From Eumeta japonica (lineage: Eukaryota > Arthropoda > Insecta > Lepidoptera > Psychidae): DNA of 64,000 nucleotides. Within the stretch, counting starts at the first letter, position 1. Each line of letters opens with the position of its first letter. Below the pieces are notes generated by a model. The model was given only the letters and a program-made list of their open reading frames with translations, was not told the DNA's origin and searched no databases. Made by a program: the position numbers and the translations under genes. Positions 22,956 to 33,955 of this stretch are shown here, in pieces. The stretch lies in contig BGZK01000715.1 in assembly GCA_005406025.1 (NCBI GenBank), forward strand, positions 1-64,000, written 5' to 3'.

Positions 22956-23239
22956 CATATGTGGGCAACAACCAGCCCGCGGGCCACATCCGGCCCGCTG
23001 TAAGATTTGATCCGGCCCGCGAGACATTTTGAAAAACTCAATAAAAAATATTTTTTCACAACTTACTCAAACTCACGGAATCAAGTGAGCGAGCAAGCCG
23101 AGTGGCGGCGATCATCAGAGAGTGAGGCGGCAAACATCATAGCCTTCGATGTTTGCAGCTTCGCTGGCGGCGCGACAAAAGATTATTACTTCTCAATTGT
23201 TCTACACTAGACGATTCTAGATCATTCCTTTGTTTTGCC

Positions 23240-23247
23240 TATATAAG
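23240..23247 (+). promoter_or_regulatory. TATA box of the hAT transposase promoter
   Basis: TATATAAG lies about 180 bp upstream of the inferred transposase ATG. A TTAGTTC initiator-like string follows about 27 bp downstream. The spacing is that of a normal RNA polymerase II core promoter. Confidence 0.5.
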
Positions 23248-23423
23248 CGGGTGGATGGCCCGAACTTTAGTTCGGTTCTATTTTAGCTACCGAGGTGATA
23301 ACTTCGACGAGCGATATCTTAGCGAACTGCTAGTGCTGTCAATTTGCTTTATGACTGTGTGCATCTTGAGCGCTTATTACGAATATTTTGTTATTAAGTT
23401 TATCTAACAAAAAGTAAACGAAA

Positions 23424-25166
23424 ATGATGTCTGGTGGAAAAAAACGAAAAATAGACTGCAAAGGGTTGCCAGTTTCAACAAAAATGGACTGAATAATTCA
23501 TTTTTATCTTGCACAATGGTAAGCTTATTTGTTTGCTGTGTAATGTATGTATTTCAGTGATGCAAAAATCCAATATAAAGAGGCGTTACTCAACTAAGCA
23601 TTTTATGCTGCATTCACTCACAGGACAAATAAGAACAGACAAAATCCAGAACCTTATCGCAAATTTGGAAAAACAGCAGCAAATATTTCATAAGCAAAGA
23701 ACAGGACTTAATAATGTTATGAAAGCTAGTTTTATAGTGAGTTCTAAATTGGCAAAGTCATTAAAACCATTTGTCGAAGGCGAATTTATCAAGGAGTGTA
23801 TGTTAAAAGTTTGCAGAGTTTTGTGTCCTGTAAAGAAAAATGAATATAAAAAAATTAGTTTGTCAAGACGAACTGTTGTCCGATGTATAGAAATGATGGC
23901 TAATAATATAAAAACAATAGTGACTGACCGTATGGCTGGTTTTGAATGATTTTCCATAGCATAAGACGAGAGCACCGATTTGTCTGACACGGCCCAACTG
24001 GCTATATTTATTCGATGTGTTGATAAAGAGTTCACTGTCACTTAGGAATTGCTTGCTTTACAGCCGCTAAAAGGAACCATTACAGGAGAGGGTATTTTTA
24101 ATCAAGTTCAAAAGGTATTCACAAGTTTTGGCTTAACGTAGTCAAAATTAGTTGAAGTATGCACAGATGGTGTAACTTCTATGGTTGGCTTATGTAAAGG
24201 TTTCATCGGAATTTTGAATGAAAAGGGAAACTGAATTAAATGTGAAAAAAGATGATTTGATAGTCCTTCATTGCATTATCCACCAACAGAACTTGTGTTC
24301 TAAGTCCATTCTACTCCAGAATGTTATGAACGTCGTAGTAGAAACCATAAATTTTATTCAATCGCATTTTTGTATGAAATTTCAGCCGTATATGATGTGA
24401 TAACATATTATTGTGAAGTCAGGTGGCTAAGTAAAGGGTAAATTGAAACTGTTTTATGAGTTTAGAAATGAGATAGCAGATTTTATACAAATAAAGAATA
24501 AACCACTATCTGAATTGAGTGACCTAAAATGGATATGTGACTTAGCATTTCTGATCGAACTTACAGGCTATTTGAATGATATAAGTTTGAAACTTCAAAA
24601 ACAAGGACAGTTAGTAAATGATCAGCCACTTGGAAGCGTTTCAGAACAAAATCCAGTCGTGGGAGGTACAGATACCATTTCACCACGCTCTTTGCGTATG
24701 AAAATATTAATTATGCTCAATACGCTGAAGAACTCGAGTTACTGTCGTAGCTATTTTTGAACAGATTCAGCGATTTCAAAAACATGGAAGATTGTTTCAA
24801 TTTATTTGTTACTCCAACAAAAAGTAATGTAAAAAATGCTCCAATACACTTGCAAATGGAATTGATTGAGACTTAAAAAACTCACTCCTAAAATTTAAAT
24901 TTGAAGACGTGGAGTGGTGCGATTTCTACAAAAAATACTTCGAAGAAGACCATTTTCTGCAGCTTAGAAAATTCGCAAGAAGATTAATTTATGCGTTTGG
25001 CAGTACTTACAAATGCGAACAGTTATTTTTAGTGATGAAAGTTAATAAATCAAAACATCGTACAAGGCTTTCTGACGATAATTTGGAAAATTCTTTACGT
25101 CTTTGTATCAGTGAAATTAATTCAAATGGATTAGTTTCCCAAATTCAGGCTCAAGTGTCTCATTGA
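23424..25166 (+). pseudogene. hAT transposase pseudogene, related to GTF2IRD2/EPM2AIP1/ZBED-type proteins
   Basis: The intact family protein excises and inserts the element through an RNase H-fold catalytic core with an inserted helical domain and a C-terminal hAT dimerisation region. The start is taken at ATG 23424 (MMSGGKKRKIDC). Blocks in order, over changing frames, begin with a zinc-finger-like LICLLCNVCI near 23525 and GEFIKECMLKV near 23785. DESTDLSDTAQLAIF near 23965 holds the first catalytic D. CTDGVTSMVG near 24160 holds the second D. VLHCIIHQQNLCSK near 24265, the VRWLSKG block near 24421, and LSDLKWICDLAFLIELT near 24500 follow. The C-terminal hAT dimerisation segment is FGSTYKCEQLFLVMKVNKSK near 24994-25055. 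At least five in-frame stops (for example TAA after WTE near 23491 and TGA at 23947) and frameshifts inactivate it. It ends at QVSH with a stop at 25164-25166. Confidence 0.88.
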
Positions 25167-25361
25167 CTTCGGTGTCTCTATTTAACTTTCGTAGTTTGTA
25201 GTAATTCCAAATTTCACGATTTAATTGTTGTACCTATTTTTTTCATTTCATTTTGTATTATAACAATTCTACTTTAAAATACACTACTTTTGAACGCGGC
25301 CCTAGAACGTATTTGCACACTAAAGTTTGGCCCACAACATGTCAAAGGTTGCCCATACCTG

Positions 25362-25545
25362 TCACAGAAGGTAAATGGGATATCTAATGGGTGGAGGATC
25401 GGGATCATGGGGAGGAATGAAAGAGTGGGCTACCGGAACTCTGACTCACTGGATGAAACATAATAACCAAAGCTTCTATTCCACGTCCGTATTCCGTGAG
25501 AGTGCTCATAAATTCCGTTCGGTTAAGCTGGCCTATTTTTATATC
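25362..25545 (+). repeat. Right half of the lepidopteran repeat split by the hAT
   Basis: It starts with the right 8-bp duplication TCACAGAA (25362-25369). It continues as 'gggatatctaatgggtgg', 'actctgactcactgg', 'cacgtccgtattccgtgag' and 'ttcggttaagctggcc', the remaining blocks of the abundant lepidopteran repeat in the same orientation as the left half. Confidence 0.75.
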
Positions 25546-26220
25546 TAATCATCTACCTAATTTAAATGTTTCAGTTGTAAGTTTTTAACTATCAATATTC
25601 AAGCTCACGACGCTGTACCGCTCGATTAGATTTCGGCACTTGTAGTTGTAGTATGATCGACTTTATAATATAGAAAGACTGTTCTTGATGACTTGAAACA
25701 AAGCCATAAACTAGGAAACGAAATTCCAATAGTATGAAAATTTTTCATGGTTCGTGTTCTGAATGTAAAGTTTGATTTTATTAGCTTATCTCATATCACA
25801 AAAGAAAATACTTCCTTAGAAATTGCATCAAAGGCATCACAGTCCAATATCATATTCCTTCAAAGAAGAAAACGCGAACAAAATTGAGTTTGATTTATTT
25901 CAACAGCGTCTATATTTTATATTAAAACAAAGACGGAAATTCTTCGGTGTTCTGGCTTTTATAGAAAAAAAAAAACTTTCTCGCACACGGATTTATCACA
26001 GATTTTTGTGTTTCTTTGATGTACCTCCCCACGAATGACGTCGGCGTCCCGCATACACAGGCGGTCCGTCCATTATATTACACGACGAAAGAACCTGTCA
26101 GAAGCACAATGGCGACCAAACAAATTCAGGACGCCGTACATGAGCGATAGTTCGGAGCACTATTTTAATTCCGGTTCGAAGTGAAGTTTTTTTTTTATGG
26201 CAATCTCAAAATATAATGGA
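25546..26220. other. Non-coding stretch, nothing recognised
   Basis: A GC-richer island at about 26025-26150 ('gacgtcggcgtcccgcat') has no recognised content. A 71-codon plus-strand open frame (25823-26038) lacks any domain. Confidence 0.4.
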
Positions 26221-26289
26221 TCAGACTTATAATTCGGTAATTCGATATCTAAGAATGGTTTCAGTTCGATCTACAAATTTTAAAAATCA

Positions 26290-26590
26290 CTTCATCGTTT
26301 AAGATCCTAAATAACGCACAATTGGATAAAACAGCTTACAACAATTTCTCTCCTTTAACAGTATATTTCAGAAAACATTTTAAGCTCTTACAAATTCATA
26401 CTTACATACATTCAAACTTAGTACCAGAAATAAAAATAAACTGCGCTTACATATTAAGTCAAAAAAAATTAATGTAGAGGGTACTGTTCAATAGGGTCCC
26501 TTAAGTTTCTTGTCGTTCTTCTTGAGAGCAAACTGGCTTCCGAACGAGTGGTAAAGTGGACATGCAATACATTTTTGAAGTCTAGCTTGC
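26290..26590 (+). mobile_element. 3' end fragment of jockey/CR1-like LINE
   Basis: The coding tail SNLVPEIKIN and FNRVP resembles the tail found again at 27385-27480. The untranslated block 'ttcttcttgagagcaaact' matches 'tttttcttgaggaaaaact' at about 27691. It is therefore a separate truncated copy lying just upstream of a longer one in the same orientation. Confidence 0.6.
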
Positions 26591-27810
26591 GAGATAGAAT
26601 ATAGTAACAGGCCGGGCACTCGACCTTCTGAAATCGTATTTGACTAACAGAATTCAGAGGGTTGATGTCAATGGCATGAGATCATCTGGATCTGTAGTCC
26701 ACATAGGTGTACCACACGAATCAAATCTTGGTCTCTTTCTTTTTAATCTATATAAATGACTTACCTATTCTTGTCAATGATATTCATAAAATATTACTGT
26801 TTGTAGGTGATATCTCTTTGTTATTCAAAATTAATAGACAACAGCCCACTTATGATGATGTGAACAATGTAGACAAATGTATCAAGGTAGAGAAATGGTT
26901 TACTGAAAATAACCTAGTTCTTAATGAAATTAAAAAAAAATGTATAAACTTCTTTCTTCTAAATTTAAGATATATATCCGGAACTATTTGAGTACGTAAC
27001 GAAAAATTAGAATTTGTTCCTGATATCGTTTTCCTGAGAATTACTTTAGATAACAGATTTCAATGCGGTCCTCATATCAGTAAGTTGGTGAAAAGGTTTA
27101 GCTATGCAGTCAAAAAAGATAAGAAATTTATCAGACGTCGAAACTTCTAGCTTAGTTTATTTTCAATACCTGATGTCGTATGGCATCTAGTTCTGGAGAT
27201 AGGACGCAAATATTCATAGAAAATTTATACTGAAACAGTGGGACGTTTGTGCGATTTACAAGCTCGGACCTCGTGTATCTTTTAAAAATAAGTTTAAAGA
27301 AATTGGAATCTTAACTCTTGTATCCCAATTTATTATGTATAAAAAAAATTGATATGTTTAAAAGAAATAGTGATCGACATAAATCAATACCAGAAATAAA
27401 AATAAACTAAGTTCACATGGTAGTGGACTATATAAAGTCGCAAATTCATTGAGAGGGCTTTGTGTTCAATAGGGTTCTTGTGGATACATAAGATTTACCA
27501 TTATATAAATTTAAGGATATTATTAAACGATCACTCAGTAAAAAAAAAGTATTAAACAATTTCCGAATATTTAAAAGACATATATTCATGGGCATAGGCG
27601 ATTCGACTTCTTATTGGGCTGTTTCGTTCATTGATGGTTTGCTTTGGATATGCATGACGAAATTAGAAAAGAGCTTAAGTTTCTTACTCGTTTTTCTTGA
27701 GGAAAAACTGCCTTACGAAAGAGTAATAAAGTGTAAATTCGCAAAAAAATTGACGAATTTCAAGTGTTATCTAATAACCTATGAAACAAAGATATTTTAA
27801 ATTTGAATTT
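26591..27810 (+). mobile_element. Decayed jockey/CR1-like LINE: reverse transcriptase C-terminal half plus 3' UTR
   Basis: The remnant starts inside the reverse-transcriptase domain and runs to a recognisable 3' untranslated region ('tttttcttgaggaaaaact', then 'tcaagtgttatctaataacc'). The coding part is described in the next entry. 5' truncation is typical of LINE insertions. No target duplication was identified. Confidence 0.8.
26605..27500 (+). pseudogene. Reverse transcriptase pseudogene of jockey/CR1-like LINE
   Basis: The intact protein is an endonuclease-reverse transcriptase that copies its own mRNA at a nicked target site. Visible blocks are RALDLLKSYLTNRIQRVDVNG near 26613, then GVPHESNLGLFLF near 26707 (motif normally GVPQGSxLGPxLF). 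YINDLP follows near 26750. VGDISLLFKI near 26803 is the position of the catalytic FADD box, so the paired aspartates are damaged. TENNLVLNEIKKKC lies near 26900, FLRITLDNRFQCGPHISKL near 27030, and CAIYKLGPRVSF (shifted frame) near 27252. Stops near 26990 and 27149, plus frameshifts, make it non-functional. Confidence 0.85.
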
Positions 27811-28139
27811 GGATGCTTGCCTGACAACCCACCGCTGACCCTCAAATCTGTTCTTCCACTACGAATCCCTATCTGACGAATTGAATACTGATTTAAAAGG
27901 ACTGACATAGGTACACCAAATACCTAGGCAAGTGTTAACTTTGTTTATTTATCTTAGTCCGTTAAATAGGTATATTGTTACTTCTACGTACGTTTCATGC
28001 CAACTAGGTACATCCTCAGGAAAATGCAGACATTCACATACACCAGGGCGTAAGGAGTGTTAAAACACGCGAGAGATGCGCTCCCAACCACCTCATGTGA
28101 CATGCAGTCATGCAGTGTAAAATGGATGGAGTGGTGAAG
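27811..28139. other. Non-coding stretch, nothing recognised
   Basis: Unassigned DNA between two LINE 3' ends. I see no supported feature. Confidence 0.4.
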
Positions 28140-28225
28140 TCTGAATTCAAAAAAAAATATGGCGCATTGCAAGTGTTATTTTATAAACTTATGAAATAAA
28201 AATGTTTAATATTTGAATGTGAGTT
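28140..28225 (+). repeat. Short 3'-terminal fragment of the same LINE family
   Basis: 'gcaagtgttattttataaac' followed by 'tatgaaataaaaatgt' and 'atttgaatgtgag' resembles the 3' terminus at 27758-27815. This suggests a severely truncated third copy. Confidence 0.45.
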
Positions 28226-29300
28226 TACAACTTTAGCTGGTAAAAATGAAACCGAGATACATTTTAGGCTAGTTAATAAAATTTCAGGTCAACGAATAGC
28301 CTATTTTTATTAATAGACATTCTAGACATTCAGCGACGTAAGAATGAACACATACCGCGAGGATAATAAAGGCGCGCCCTATCACGCAGACGTTAGTATT
28401 AATTTTATTCTGGGCCAGAGATGGCGAAATTTGATATTTTCATGTCACACGACGTGTAATGTCACAAAATCATAGATAGAATTGTAGCAACTAAGTGAAC
28501 AATTTTAGTTGAGACATTTCCTGTGTTATCGTGGTTATTACAGCAAATATTTTGTCTGTATATACGAATTCAGTACTAGTTATTTTTACCAACTTTTGGG
28601 TAATTAAATACATAAATCATAACTTTGTGACGAAATATAACCGCAAAAAGATGTATTCTGACAGTACGTACAGTTAATGATGTATTATAAAAAGGTATCA
28701 AAAAATACATCAAGCCTTTAATTCATTGTCAACCTCTACTAGTTCAACGTTGAAGGTAAGGTCTTAAGTCCTCAATCGAAAATGAAAAAAAAGTGTGGAA
28801 GTATATAACTTTGCAGTGGGGTGACACAGACCTCATGCAGTATATTTAATCTTAAATTGTTTTTCAAATTCAAATTTTATTAAAGCCTATAAAAATGCAC
28901 TTAAGTACTAATAGTTAGTTTGGAAAAATCTTTATTTTGCACCGTGGCACCTCAACTGCGGCAATTGTAATTCTTTTTTTGTTTAATTTCGAATTAACAT
29001 ATAGAGTCGGTTGAGTGTTTTGAATACTTAAAGGTTCCGTGTGTACCAAAGTTTGAAGACATTTAACTATTTTATCAGCCTGTAGGGTAATACTAATGTA
29101 AATTGAAAAAAAGATAATATGAAAATGAAGATTGAAATATTGCTTGAATAACATACGATAACAACATGATTCTGAAACCGGAATCTTAATATTCATATCA
29201 TAATTATTTTGCTTGAAAACTTCATGTACCAGCCATGAAACTCACGTTCAGCCGTGAGAGAGGGTGCTGTTTACGAAATGAAAACGTTAACAAGAATTTA
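28226..29300. other. AT-rich non-coding stretch, nothing recognised
   Basis: Only short chance open frames. A GC-richer dip at 28360-28440 has no identifiable content. Confidence 0.4.
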
Positions 29301-29315
29301 ACAGAATAAATTTGT

Positions 29316-29564
29316 TTATTCCTTTATTCGGATGCCTGAATTCCGATTCGACGGGGTTGTTCGAAATTCCACAGGCGCGTTCGGTAGAACGGGACTTGAT
29401 GGAGGAAAACGGATCTTACAAGAACTCGGCCGAGGAACCGAGATTTGAAATACTTTATTAGACTTACCTATACTTACCTGTCGAATATCTGTCCGGCTTT
29501 GGACGGGAGCCCTTCTGAATTTCGCGATTAGATTATGTAAGACCCTTGAAGTGTGTTTTTCCAT
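29316..29564 (-). other. Candidate exon with tandem consensus splice donors
   Basis: On the minus strand an ATG at 29564-29562 opens MEKHTSRVLHNLIAKFRR, and the frame stays open for 82 codons. At 29478/29477 the sequence is gaCAG|GTAAGTA, a perfect donor. A second donor, TAG|GTAAGTC, lies 10 bp further on. If the first is used, the exon would code for about 29 residues. I see no convincing acceptor upstream and recognise no domain, so this is only a lead. The GC content is higher than that of the flanks. Confidence 0.2.
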
Positions 29565-29579
29565 TAGACTTTATAATGT

Positions 29580-30289
29580 ATTTTATACGAGCTATCAATG
29601 AAAACTGTTCTAATAAAATTAGGAATGGTGTTCATAAAAAATAATACGAAATTTAAAATCTTCTAAGGAATTTCTTAGGTGTTTACGCCGCATACTAGCG
29701 TTTGCTCGTGATGCTGCTTCGGAGAATTGAGTATTTAGTTAGGGTAATAGAAATGTATTTAATATTTATTAGCAATTTAATATATTAATATATATTGGCA
29801 AAAAAACAATAAAGAAAACTTGGAAAGAATAAAGTAATTTTCCTTTATCGTTCCTAATATTAATAAACCAATACATTTAAGAAGTGTTTTCGAGCTGAAA
29901 TAGACACAAAAAATACATGTTTGTAAGTGGTTTTAAACTCTAAATGATCAGCAACGTACGAACAGTTATATTTTTACCCTAGTTTTCGTGATCAATCTAA
30001 TTTTTTCATTTTAGAGTTTTTGATTAAGAAAAAACCAATAATTGCGACAAAATTGATCTACAGTTTTCTAGAAGATAGGATGGCTTTTCTTCTCCATAGA
30101 GATACCTCATTCCATCTCCTGAAGGACTACATGGTTGTATATCACTCAACCTTTCTTGTTTAAAGTTCTAAATTTAATTTAAATCATTTAGTCATATGCT
30201 TAGAAAAAACTTAAAAAAAGGTATTATTTTACTGCATTTCACGCGATACACGGGCATAGTCGTTCGGATATCATCTAGCAATTCTTATC
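29580..30289. other. AT-rich non-coding stretch, nothing recognised
   Basis: No open frame, repeat family or tandem array noted. Confidence 0.45.
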
Positions 30290-30460
30290 AAAAATTCATT
30301 TTTGAGATTTCTTAAAATCTACCACTTTGAATTGATTTAAATTTTCCGGGAACATAAATTAAGTGACACTTTTTTGAATACAGCAAACTCCATTCTTATC
30401 TGTTAATCTATTTAATAGTCATAAACACAAATAAACAAACGCCCACACACGCTCGCATAT
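30290..30460 (+). repeat. Short copy of the AC-tract-associated repeat
   Basis: 'tgagatttcttaaaatctac' and an 'acacaaataaacaaacgcccacacacgc' tract resemble the end module at 12460-12660 and 62530-62672. It is short and diverged. Confidence 0.4.
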
Positions 30461-30461
30461 A

Positions 30462-30527
30462 AGGACGTCATGATAAAAATTGTCAGAATTGTTTGAACAA
30501 TTCTAACAATTTTTATCATGACCTCCT
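30462..30527. repeat. 66-bp near-perfect palindrome
   Basis: The left arm (30462-30493, beginning AGGACGTCATGATAAAAATT) and the right arm (30496-30527) are reverse complements with two mismatches in 32 bp, separated by only 2 nt. It directly follows the AC-rich tract, so it may be a foldback junction generated from that repeat. Confidence 0.9.
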
Positions 30528-31980
30528 AATTATCATCTATGTACTTAAGTAGAGAACAAGATTTATCATTTATCCGCTAAATTTTTTTAGTATTTGTAGA
30601 AACTTTGAAAGAGAATTTTAATATACAATAGAAATTATGAGTAACTTATAATCCAATTATTTTTGTCAAAGACAATTATTTAAAAACGTTTAATGACTGA
30701 TCAATCGAATGACACTAAGCACTCAGCTAAGTACCAAGGCAATACGCATAGATGAAGGAATATTGTATTGCTTTTCGTTATGTCTGTTAAACAATCATAA
30801 CTAAAGAGGAATACGAGTATAATACACGGTAAAAAATTGTAATTTTCGCGAGATCGAATTAGAATTTTTTTGTTTGACGTTCTGGCAAATAATGCTATTA
30901 AATTTAAAATCTGTAAAACATGTTAGAATTTAATGGTATGAACTGAGATTAAAATCATGATTGAAACAGTAATGGCTCGCTCCATATCGATCCATCATTT
31001 TTCTATAAAAATGATGGAATTCATTTTTTGTCCACCCACACGGAACCCCTATCGCAGATAGTCCGTAGTAAAGTGACTGTATTATTAAAATAATTTATTA
31101 ATAGCTTATTTATATATGTTTTATGTCCACCCGGGCGAACTCACAGGTTCACCTAGTTATTAATGCCATAATTTTTAATATGCGTGATTAGGAGAGATAG
31201 GTATTGTTTTATAAACAAATGGATAAATTCTTTCTGTGTCTATTCATACTGAACCGCCGGTACAGCTAATTATTTATAAATTAATTGTTAATAAATATAT
31301 TACAAGTTGGCAAATAAAGTAACCCTTTTTGGACACTGGCCACTTTTAATTTAAATTTCTGCTTTACCAACAAATCCGAAATTGAAATTGTAAGTGCGGA
31401 AATTGCGTAAACGTACTTATTAAATGTTCTTGAACGTTAATTCCATTCAAAAAAATATTTGAGTTACTTTCAAGTTGCGGCGGAAGAAGTTTCACTTCAC
31501 AAGTAAAACAACCACAGTCCTACTTAACTATTCGAGCATTATACCTTCAAGTACGAAGGAGTTCAAGAATTTCTACAAATATTTAAGCTTGCGTTTTCAT
31601 TCGCTTTCAGAAGATCGGTCGTAATTTTGTTCTAGCCCAGCACCTCGTTTGACGAACATCCTATTCTTGCACGGACAAATGTCAGAAATATCTTTGTATA
31701 TGTGCATTCTGTACTATAAGTTCGGATGGAATAAGGGACTCAGGCTGTATTAAGTAACGTTAAATATTTTACTAAAAAATGTCAAAAAACGTTTCAATCA
31801 TTTTGTCAATTGAATATCTAAAACTAATGATTTTGTAATAACAATAATATATATTGAGATCTAAATAAAAAAAGCTTCTAAAAATATCGATCACTTTCTA
31901 ATAACAAAAGAAATATTTAACTACAAATCACAAAACAGCTTGCCCATAATTTCAAAATATTTTTTTAATTGAAACGTAAC
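30528..31980. other. Non-coding stretch with small hairpin and repeat tail fragments
   Basis: CCATCATTTTT-ctat-AAAAATGATGG (about 30992-31017) is a perfect 11-bp hairpin. 'gtccacccgggcgaactcac' at about 31123 resembles the 'gtccacgcgggcgaagtcgc' tail of a common lepidopteran element. Otherwise nothing is recognised. Confidence 0.45.
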
Positions 31981-33803
31981 ATATTAGAATTTGTTTGTTT
32001 TTGAAGTGAAACTCCCTAGCCGGAGAATCAATAATCGATAATTGGACGAGAACTGAGAGCCAAATTTCAAGGACGCGTCACGTTTAGGCACTTCTCTTAC
32101 ATTAAAGAGAAGAAAGACTTGACGTAGAGAAAAAGAGATTCCAATAAGAGATTTCTTATTCATTCCGATGTCACGGAAGGGAAGCAAAAAAAAGCAATAC
32201 GACACAATGCAATTAAGATAGTGTCCCGCATGCGCGCGTTGTAGATACATGCGTCAGGAGAGGTACCGTGCATTTCGTCATTAATATTAGTCGTTGTGTT
32301 TTCTGATTTAATGTTTTTTTTTTACATTTTTGCCCCATGATTGTTTGATCATATCTATGACGAGTTATTACGAAATTATATTTAAACTATTACTTTTTTT
32401 TTAATTGTAACGTTTCCTAGTTTAAAAGGTTTTATTTCGATTTCTCTTTACTTTAAAATAATTAGTTGTGGCACAGAATATTCTAACTCGCAACTCAAAT
32501 TCTTTCATTAGACAAAATTATTTTGAAATTACAAAATCATGGTTTGGTTAAATCACACTGTTCAATGAACTTCATATGGTGTCCACTGCTTAAAATTAAC
32601 TGATTTTTAATAAAGAAACTATAGGACAAATAAATACTTAAGCGCAGTTGGTGTTACTAAAGTGTAAACATGGAAAAGAATATTCGGTTAATTCTTCTTA
32701 TCTACATGTAAGCAAATAACGAGCCTTTTTTCATTATAGAGTTTTTCGCTTCGAGGTCTCACGTACGGTACAATACGAGTATGAGCATCCTTTGAAATGG
32801 ATACCGTCCCGTATCTTGATCGGACAACATACCTTCGCAGGCTTTTGTAGTCCAAGGCTGTATAAGTTCACCAAATCCATCCGTCTGTGCAATATTACAG
32901 CCTTACAATTCCGTCATTTTTCATGAATTTCCATGAAATTGTTGAATTTGCAGTGATTTGACAAAATATTAAAGAAGGCTTTTTATGCATATAATTCAGA
33001 CTTTTTTAGCACCATGTATTGTTGAATAAGTTTTTGAAAATGTATTAAAAATTTTTAAGTGACTTCATCTCTCAGCCGTATATTATGCGATTTATTAGTT
33101 TCCAAAGTCATTAATTTTGTGTCTCCCCTCTAAATGTTTGGTGCGGCCGAGCAAATCCGTTTAAATCGATAGCTAGCAGCTTGCTTTTCTATAACTGGCC
33201 GATAAGGTTTTGACAAAAATTTATGCTTGATAGGGCTACGACGTTTTTCGATTGTCGACCACCGAGCACTCTACCAAGCATATGTAAAATAACTTATTGG
33301 TAAATTTTCTAATACTGAATCCAACATTTACCGCTATTTAACTACACATATATTTATTCCAAAGTGTCACAATTATTTTATAATAAAGCGATTTAGACTT
33401 AGTGTGATTGCAAATTTCGCTCGGTTTCGTTTGTCGTTACAGAATTCTGTGTGCGGTACTCCAATTCTCACCTTAACCGATTTTCATATAAGCATTAAGT
33501 AATATATACACTACGGAACTTCTAATCCGGCGTCATTTTATTAAAAAAATAAACTAATGTTTTAAGAAAACGGCAGTGCGTCGTTTATTTGCAGAAAGCT
33601 ATACCGGTAAGTTGGTCGAGCCAAAGGGTCGCTAAAACTAACGAGATAATAAGCTAGTCACGGCACAGCAGTAAAGTCCATGAAACTACCCGAACTTTAT
33701 CCGAAGCTCGCGGGAATGGGGTCGCGTAAATAACTATTACTTTTCCTCTAACGAAAATATATGAAAAGCGAGAGTATCATTCAACTGACATCTTATTAGA
33801 ATA
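31981..33803. other. Non-coding stretch, nothing recognised
   Basis: An 88-codon minus-strand open frame (31984-32250) lacks a recognisable domain. Segments at 32750-32880, 33130-33260 and 33590-33740 are GC-richer but unassigned. Confidence 0.4.
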
Positions 33804-33955
33804 CGCAATATATGGTATATATTACATTATATATTTGTACACTATTTAATTATCGCAATATATGGTATATATTACATTATATATATTTGTACACTATTTA
33901 ATTGTCGCAATATATGGTATATATTACATTATATATTAGTACACTATTTAATTGT
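33804..33955. repeat. Tandem repeat, 3 copies of a unit of about 51 bp
   Basis: Units begin with CGCAATATATGGTATATATT at 33804, 33854 and 33906 and end in 'acactatttaatt(a/g)t'. The copies are nearly identical, differing by a TA insertion and single substitutions, so the expansion is recent relative to the surrounding decay. Confidence 0.9.

Larger units (their letters stand above)
22956..25361 (+). mobile_element. Full-length but dead hAT DNA transposon (GTF2IRD2/ZBED-like lineage)
   Basis: The element of about 2.4 kb runs from CATATGTGGGCAAC to GTTGCCCATACCTG, imperfect terminal inverted repeats of the CAGGNNTGGGCAAC type common in hAT elements. Subterminal sequences are GC-rich on the left ('gcccgcgggccacatccggc') and 'gcggccctagaacg' on the right. 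It encodes one transposase, now a pseudogene (23424-25166). A TATA box sits upstream of it. The element is inserted in a lepidopteran repeat with 8-bp duplications. Stops and frameshifts show that it is no longer autonomous. Confidence 0.85.

Noticed and set aside
23688..24041. 117-codon minus-strand open frame
   Set aside because: Shadow of the hAT transposase, which is recognised on the plus strand.
33804..33955. CRISPR-like array
   Set aside because: The three units abut each other directly with no unique spacers, and the context is eukaryotic.
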